Source of the DNA: Streptomyces sp. 35G-GA-8
GTDB lineage: Bacteria; Actinomycetota; Actinomycetes; Streptomycetales; Streptomycetaceae
Assembly (NCBI RefSeq): GCF_023534745.1
Contig: NZ_JAMHJQ010000001.1
Coordinates: 504,110-568,109 of the forward strand
Direction of reading: 5' to 3'
DNA: 64,000 nt
The position numbers and the translations under genes are program-made. The notes under the pieces were generated by a model. It was given only the letters and a program-made list of their open reading frames with translations. It did no database searches and was not told the DNA's origin. Of the stretch, positions 60,328-64,000 are shown piece after piece (positions within the stretch are counted from its first letter, which is position 1; each line of letters opens with the position of its first letter).

Positions 60328-60661
60328 GACCCTATTGTCGACCGCGCCGAGGACGCGAAAACGGCGCGGGAGGAAAAAGGGCTGGGGAGAAGAGCCTCGG
60401 AGTCCGCCGGGCGACCCCACCCCCCACGGGAAGGACGCCCGGCGAACATTCACAGATTCGAGCAGAGCCGGTCATGCGTACCCAGGAGGAATATGACCGG
60501 GTCTGTTGCAGCTGTGATGGCGCCACCTTGGCAGACAGACGGCCTGTACAGGGATGATGGGGAGCGGCGGGTTTACGCCGTGGCCGGTTTCCGCCACGGC
60601 CCGTGGCGGAAAGAGTGCGGCCGGGGAGGCCGCGCGGGCGTCCAGGGAGGGGTTGGCAGGG
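60328..60661. other. Divergent promoter region of the phosphatase and HTH regulator
   Basis: About 330 bp hold an inverted repeat CGCCGGGCG (60405-60413) with CGCCCGGCG (60436-60444), a well-placed small reading frame from 60493, and a strong hairpin at 60588-60612. No larger gene is seen. Confidence 0.6.
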
Positions 60662-60687
60662 ATGCTGGGAGCGATAGGTCTCGATGA
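60493..60687 (+). CDS. Possible 64-residue leader peptide upstream of the HTH regulator
   Basis: ATG 60493 has a strong AGGAGGA Shine-Dalgarno. The frame (MTGSVAAVMAPPWQTDGLYR...) ends 26 bp inside the next gene. The sequence has no recognised family and is basic and Gly-rich. An 11-bp hairpin sits inside it, so its translation could affect expression of the regulator. It may be a chance reading frame. Confidence 0.35.
   Translation: MTGSVAAVMAPPWQTDGLYRDDGERRVYAVAGFRHGPWRKECGRGGRAGVQGGVGRDAGSDRSR
60588..60612 (+). promoter_or_regulatory. Attenuator-like hairpin upstream of the HTH regulator
   Basis: TTTCCGCCACG-GCC-CGTGGCGGAAA is a perfect 11-bp stem with a 3-nt loop, 50 bp before the regulator's ATG. 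Confidence 0.6.
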
Positions 60688-61654
60688 GAGACAGGAGTCC
60701 GCGTACCGCGCGCTGGTGGCGATCGGCGCCGCGGAGGTGGCGGATCTGGCCCATCGGCTCGCACTCCCCGAGCCGGACACCGAACGGGCGCTGCGCCGGC
60801 TGGAGCGCCAGGGCCTGGCCGCGCAGTCCTCGTCCCGTACCGGACGATGGGTCGCCGCGCCGCCCGCCGTCGCGCTCGGCGCGCTGCTCACCCAGCACCG
60901 CCATGAGCTGGAACAGGCCGAACTGGCCGCCGTACTGCTCGCGGAGGAGTACCGCGCGGAGGCCACCGAACCGGCGGTGCACGATCTGATCGAGGTGGTG
61001 ACGGGCGCGAGCGCGGTGGCCCACCGTTTCCGCCAGTTGCAGCTGGGCGCCACCGACGAGGTCTGTGCCCTGGTCACCGGCCGGCCGGTGGCCGTGACCG
61101 GGATGGACAACGAGGCCGAGGAACGGGCGGCCACGCGCGGCGTCTCGTACCGGGTGGTGCTCGAACGCGAGGTGCTTTCGCTGCCCACCGGAATCACCGA
61201 GCTGTCCGCCGCGCTCGGCCGCGACGAGCAGGTCCGGGTGACCGAGCGGGTACCGACCAAGCTGGTGGTGGCGGACCGAGCCCTGGCGATGGTGCCGCTG
61301 ACGGGCCGTGGGCTCGGTCCCGCGGCGCTGGTCGTGCACGCAAGCGGACTGCTGGAGTCGCTGATGGGGCTCTTCGAGGCGGTGTGGCGCGAGGCGCTGC
61401 CCCTGCGGCTCGGTACGGACGGCACGGTCACGGAGCTCGGCCTGCCCGGCCCCGACACGACCGACCTGGAGATCCTGTCCCTGCTGCTCGCCGGCATGAC
61501 CGACGCGAGCGTGGCCAAGCAGCTGGACCTGGGGCTGCGCACCGTACAGCGCCGGGTGAAGGGGCTGATGGAGCTGAGCGGGGTGACGACCCGTCTCCAG
61601 CTGGGCTGGCACGCCTACGAGAAGGGCTGGGTGGCGCGCGACCTGCGCCCCTGA
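60662..61654 (+). CDS. Helix-turn-helix regulator (TrmB-like N-terminus, LuxR-like C-terminus)
   Basis: The 330-residue regulator has a TrmB-like winged helix at the N-terminus (LGAIGLDERQESAYRALVAIGAAEVADLAHRLALPEPDTERALRRLERQGL). A middle alpha/beta domain contains GASAVAHRFRQLQLGATDEV. A LuxR helix-turn-helix follows (LEILSLLLAGMTDASVAKQLDLGLRTVQRRVKGLMELSG). This arrangement is frequent in Streptomyces. The ATG at 60662 has GGAGGGG about nine bases upstream. No targets are evident. Confidence 0.85.
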   Translation: MLGAIGLDERQESAYRALVAIGAAEVADLAHRLALPEPDTERALRRLERQGLAAQSSSRTGRWVAAPPAVALGALLTQHRHELEQAELAAVLLAEEYRAEATEPAVHDLIEVVTGASAVAHRFRQLQLGATDEVCALVTGRPVAVTGMDNEAEERAATRGVSYRVVLEREVLSLPTGITELSAALGRDEQVRVTERVPTKLVVADRALAMVPLTGRGLGPAALVVHASGLLESLMGLFEAVWREALPLRLGTDGTVTELGLPGPDTTDLEILSLLLAGMTDASVAKQLDLGLRTVQRRVKGLMELSGVTTRLQLGWHAYEKGWVARDLRP

Positions 61655-61678
61655 GCCCGATCCTGCACAGTGGGGCAG

Positions 61679-62161
61679 ATGGAAGTGTGGCAGCTCGTCC
61701 TGGTGGGCCTGGTCATGCTGCTCGGCCTGTTCGGTGTGCTCATCCCCGGGGTGCCGGGACAGGCGATCGTATGGGCGGCCGTGCTCTGGTGGGCACTGGC
61801 CGACACGTCACACCTGGCCTGGGGCATTCTGATCGGCGCGTCGGCGCTGCTGCTGCTCAACCAGGCGCTCAGACCCGTACTGCCGGCCCGCAGGACCCGC
61901 AGGACCGGAGCCCCGCCCCGGACGCTGCTGGTGGGCGGGGTCTCCGGGATCGTCGGATTCTTCGTGGTGCCCGCGCTGGGCGGGATCGCCGGGTACGTCG
62001 GGGGGATCTACGGCGCGGAGCGCGCACGGCTCGGCAGCCGCCGGGACGGCTGGGCGTCGACGCGGGCGGTCATGCGGGCGGCGGGCTACTCGATCCTGGC
62101 GGAGCTGTTCGCGTGTCTGCTGGTGGTGGGCGCGTGGCTGGGGGCGTTGATCTGGGGGTAG
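61679..62161 (+). CDS. DUF456 small membrane protein
   Basis: The 160-residue protein has four hydrophobic segments. VLVGLVMLLGLFGVLIPGVPGQAIVWAAVLWWAL is the DUF456 N-terminal pattern (LIPGVPG), and LVGGVSGIVGFFVVPALGGIAGYVGGIYGAE is the glycine-rich C-terminal pair. Its function is unknown. ATG 61679 is chosen; GTG 61670 is also in frame. It lies just downstream of the HTH regulator. Confidence 0.87.
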   Translation: MEVWQLVLVGLVMLLGLFGVLIPGVPGQAIVWAAVLWWALADTSHLAWGILIGASALLLLNQALRPVLPARRTRRTGAPPRTLLVGGVSGIVGFFVVPALGGIAGYVGGIYGAERARLGSRRDGWASTRAVMRAAGYSILAELFACLLVVGAWLGALIWG

Positions 62162-62216
62162 GGCCCGCGGGCCTGCCCTCGGACCACGGGGCCCGGGTTC
62201 CCGGTTCTGTGCGGCC

Positions 62217-63781
62217 CTAGGCGACCGAACCGGCGTGGCCGACGACGTGGCCGACGGCGTGGTCCGCGTCGAGACGCAGATGCCGTGTCGCGTAGGACCG
62301 CCACGGACGCCACATCTCGTCGTCCCGCTCCCCCTCGGGTGCCACATCGGGGTCGCCGAGCGCCCGCATCCGGATCAGCGCCGCCGTACGCCGGGTCACC
62401 CCGGGCACGGTCAGCAGGGTCCGCTCGGACTCGTCGCGGTCCGCTCCGGGGTCGAGCCGTACGGTCCCGTCGGCGAGCGCGGCGGCGAGCGGGCCCGCGA
62501 CCGGGTCGTCACGCAGGGCCGCCGGCTCCGGGAACAGCCGGTCGAGCCGTCCGCAGGGGAGATCCACCGGCTCGCCGTATCTCTCGACGAGCCGGGCGGC
62601 CGCCGCGTGGCCGACGAGCGCGTGCAGGGCGTACTCCTCCGGTTCGGCGGCGCCCGGCGAGCGCAGCCCGGGGCGTGCCGCGACGAGCGGGGCGAGCCGC
62701 GGGTCGGCGCCGAGGCGTTCGTCCACGGAGTACGGATCGGCGTCGAGGTCGAAGAGCCGGCGCAACCGCTGTACGGCGGTGGTGAGATCGCGCAGCTCGG
62801 TGAGATGGATCCGCGCCTCCAGCCAGCCGCTGCGGGCGCGTGGGTCGCGCGCGTCGCGTACGTCACCGGCCGGCCGGGTCTCGTCCACGGAGACGAAGCC
62901 GGGGCCGTGCGGCAGCCGCAGCGTACGGCGGTAGGTGCGGGCGCCGGCTTCGCCGACCACTTCTTCCGTGTGGGGGAGCGCTTCCCGGGCGAGGAGGTCG
63001 AAGACCTCGCGCGCCGCGTAGGGGCCCCGGTAGGCGAGCCGCAGGGGGATGCCGGTGAGAAGCGGCACATCGGTGCGGGGCGCCAGGTCGGGAAGGAACG
63101 CGGTGGCCCGCGAAGGAGACCCGGTCACCGTGCGGGTGCCCGCACCGGTCCCGGTCCTCGTCCCGAAGGAGACCCGGTCACCGTGCGGGTGCCCGCACCG
63201 GTCCCGGTCCTCGTCGCGGTCCCGGTCCCCGACTCGGCGCGCAGCGCGCTGGGGGTACGGGCGTAGATCTGCTGGATCGTGTCGTTGAACTGGCGCACGC
63301 TCGCGAAGCCGGCCGCGAACGCGATCTCCGTGACCGGCAGCCCGGTCGTCTGGAGCAACACCCGTGCCGTGTGGGCCCGTTGGGCGCGGGCGAGGGCGAC
63401 GGGTCCGGCGCCCAGTTCGGCGGTGAGCTGGCGCTGCACCTGCCGGGCGCTGTAGCCCAGGCGCCCGGCCAGCCCCGGCACCCCTTCCCGGTCCACGATC
63501 CCGTCGCCGATCATCCGCATCGCACGGCCGACGACATCGGCGCGTACGTTCCACTCCGCCGACCCGGGCACGGCGTCCGGCCGGCACCGGCGGCAGGCGC
63601 GGAAGCCCTGGCCCTGGGCGGCGGCGGCGGTCGGGTAGAACCGTACGTTCTTCCGCTTCGGAGTCACGGCGGGGCAACTCGGCCGGCAGTAGATCCCCGT
63701 CGTCTCGACGGCGAAGAAGAACGCGCCGTCGAAACGCGCGTCGCGGCTGGCGACCGCCTCGTATCTCGTCTCCTCGTCCAT
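62217..63781 (-). pseudogene. Ada-AlkA fusion gene disrupted by a 53-bp tandem duplication
   Basis: From ATG 63781 the frame encodes an Ada metal-binding domain with four Cys (YCRPSCPAV...ACRRCRPD) and an AraC HTH ([21 protein letters not shown]...[29 protein letters not shown]). It then runs into a linker and stops at 63125 after 218 codons. The AlkA part (AFLPDLAPRTDVPLLTG...WRPWRSYATRHLRLD) continues in another frame to 62217. The linker DNA contains two identical 52-nt copies with period 53, and deleting one period restores a single frame. The AlkA part also lacks the catalytic loop. Confidence 0.85.
63111..63215. repeat. 53-bp tandem duplication in ada-alkA
   Basis: Copies at 63111-63162 and 63164-63215 are identical over 52 nt. 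The period of 53 is not a multiple of three and shifts the reading frame. Confidence 0.95.
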
Positions 63782-63887
63782 CACGGTTCCCAGTGTGCGA
63801 CGGCCCGCCCCGCGAGACTGGCGGATATCGGACACCACGTTTCCCTGAGCCCGGCGGCGCGGCCGGACGCCCGGCGGTCCCGGGAAC

Positions 63888-63948
63888 GGGCTGCCGGGCG
63901 GGCGGGCTGCCGGGCGTCCGGGCGGGCTGCCGGGCGGGCTGCCGGGCC
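63888..63948. repeat. GC-rich direct repeats upstream of ada
   Basis: GGGCTGCCGGGC occurs four times, starting at 63888, 63904, 63924 and 63936. Confidence 0.8.
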
Positions 63949-63961
63949 GCCCGGCCCGCCG

Positions 63962-64000
63962 CTACCGGATCCGTCCGCGCTTGGCCTCCATGGCCGCGCG
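63962..64000 (-). CDS. C-terminal tail of a gene entering from the right edge (partial)
   Basis: A minus frame reads RAAMEAKRGRIR then TAG at 63962-63964. Only 12 residues are visible, too few to identify a family. The basic end and high-GC codon use suit a real gene, but this is a weak call. Confidence 0.35.
   Translation of the reverse strand, partial: RAAMEAKRGRIR

Noticed and set aside
1-64000. tRNA, rRNA or insertion sequences
   Set aside because: No cloverleaf with TTCGA loop context, no rRNA-like segment and no transposase motif was found on reading both strands. Short or divergent RNAs could still be missed by eye.

Overview
The window is chromosomal DNA from a high-GC actinomycete, almost certainly Streptomyces or a close relative. 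The evidence is extreme third-position GC, many GTG starts and ATGA/TGATG gene overlaps, a conservon (roadblock/DUF742/GTPase operon) with paired P450s, FBP treble-clef, RNHCP and SAV_915-type proteins, and a purine-to-glyoxylate gene order typical of the genus. I see no tRNA, rRNA, CRISPR array, transposase, integrase or plasmid replication gene. The base composition is uniform except for a less GC-rich stretch upstream of the conservon.

Layout. 1-3.7 kb: a HEAT-repeat protein (cut by the left edge), a GlxA-type regulator and a GAPDH. 3.8-14 kb: purine/urate and glyoxylate metabolism, with a purine permease, 8-oxoguanine deaminase, uricase, 5-hydroxyisourate hydrolase, OHCU decarboxylase, a DauR-like regulator with a thiamine-binding-like partner, hydroxypyruvate isomerase, tartronate semialdehyde reductase and glyoxylate carboligase. 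Three promoters here share a palindrome of the form TTCCG-N4/5-CGGAA, so urate and glyoxylate steps look co-regulated. 14-20 kb: a zinc-ribbon protein, two coupled acyl-CoA synthetases with a divergent GAF-LuxR regulator, and a LysE exporter. 20-25 kb: SAV_915 protein, a DAP-decarboxylase paralogue, an FBP-domain protein and a secreted/anchored VWA pair. 25-31 kb: FCD regulator divergent from a DhaK-DhaL kinase, LacI regulator, FabV enoyl reductase preceded by an ACP-like fragment, RNHCP protein. 31-40 kb: a second purine block (three xanthine dehydrogenase subunits, NCS2 permease, XdhC) divergent from a PucR regulator, with a 9-bp repeat array in the shared promoter. 40-45 kb: TPR-like protein, small secreted crystallin/I36-like protein and a heterodimeric ABC exporter with complementary dead ATP sites. 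45.9-52 kb: a conservon with two P450s (the first lacks EXXR) and a crotonase. 52-64 kb: FCD regulator, FhuF-like protein under an iron box, DUF2637 membrane protein, anti-sigma-like kinase, GH38 alpha-mannosidase, PP2C-like phosphatase, TrmB/LuxR-like regulator, DUF456 membrane protein and an Ada-AlkA gene broken by a 53-bp tandem duplication.

How it fits together: purines enter through two permeases, are oxidised by xanthine dehydrogenase and uricase, and pass through 5-hydroxyisourate and OHCU to allantoin. The steps from allantoin to glyoxylate are not in this window. Glyoxylate is then condensed, isomerised and reduced to glycerate by Gcl, Hyi and GlxR. Most of the rest is ordinary chromosomal content. 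The best second-look items are the broken ada-alkA gene, the shared palindromes, the conservon-P450 module, the asymmetric ABC pair and the xdh repeat array.
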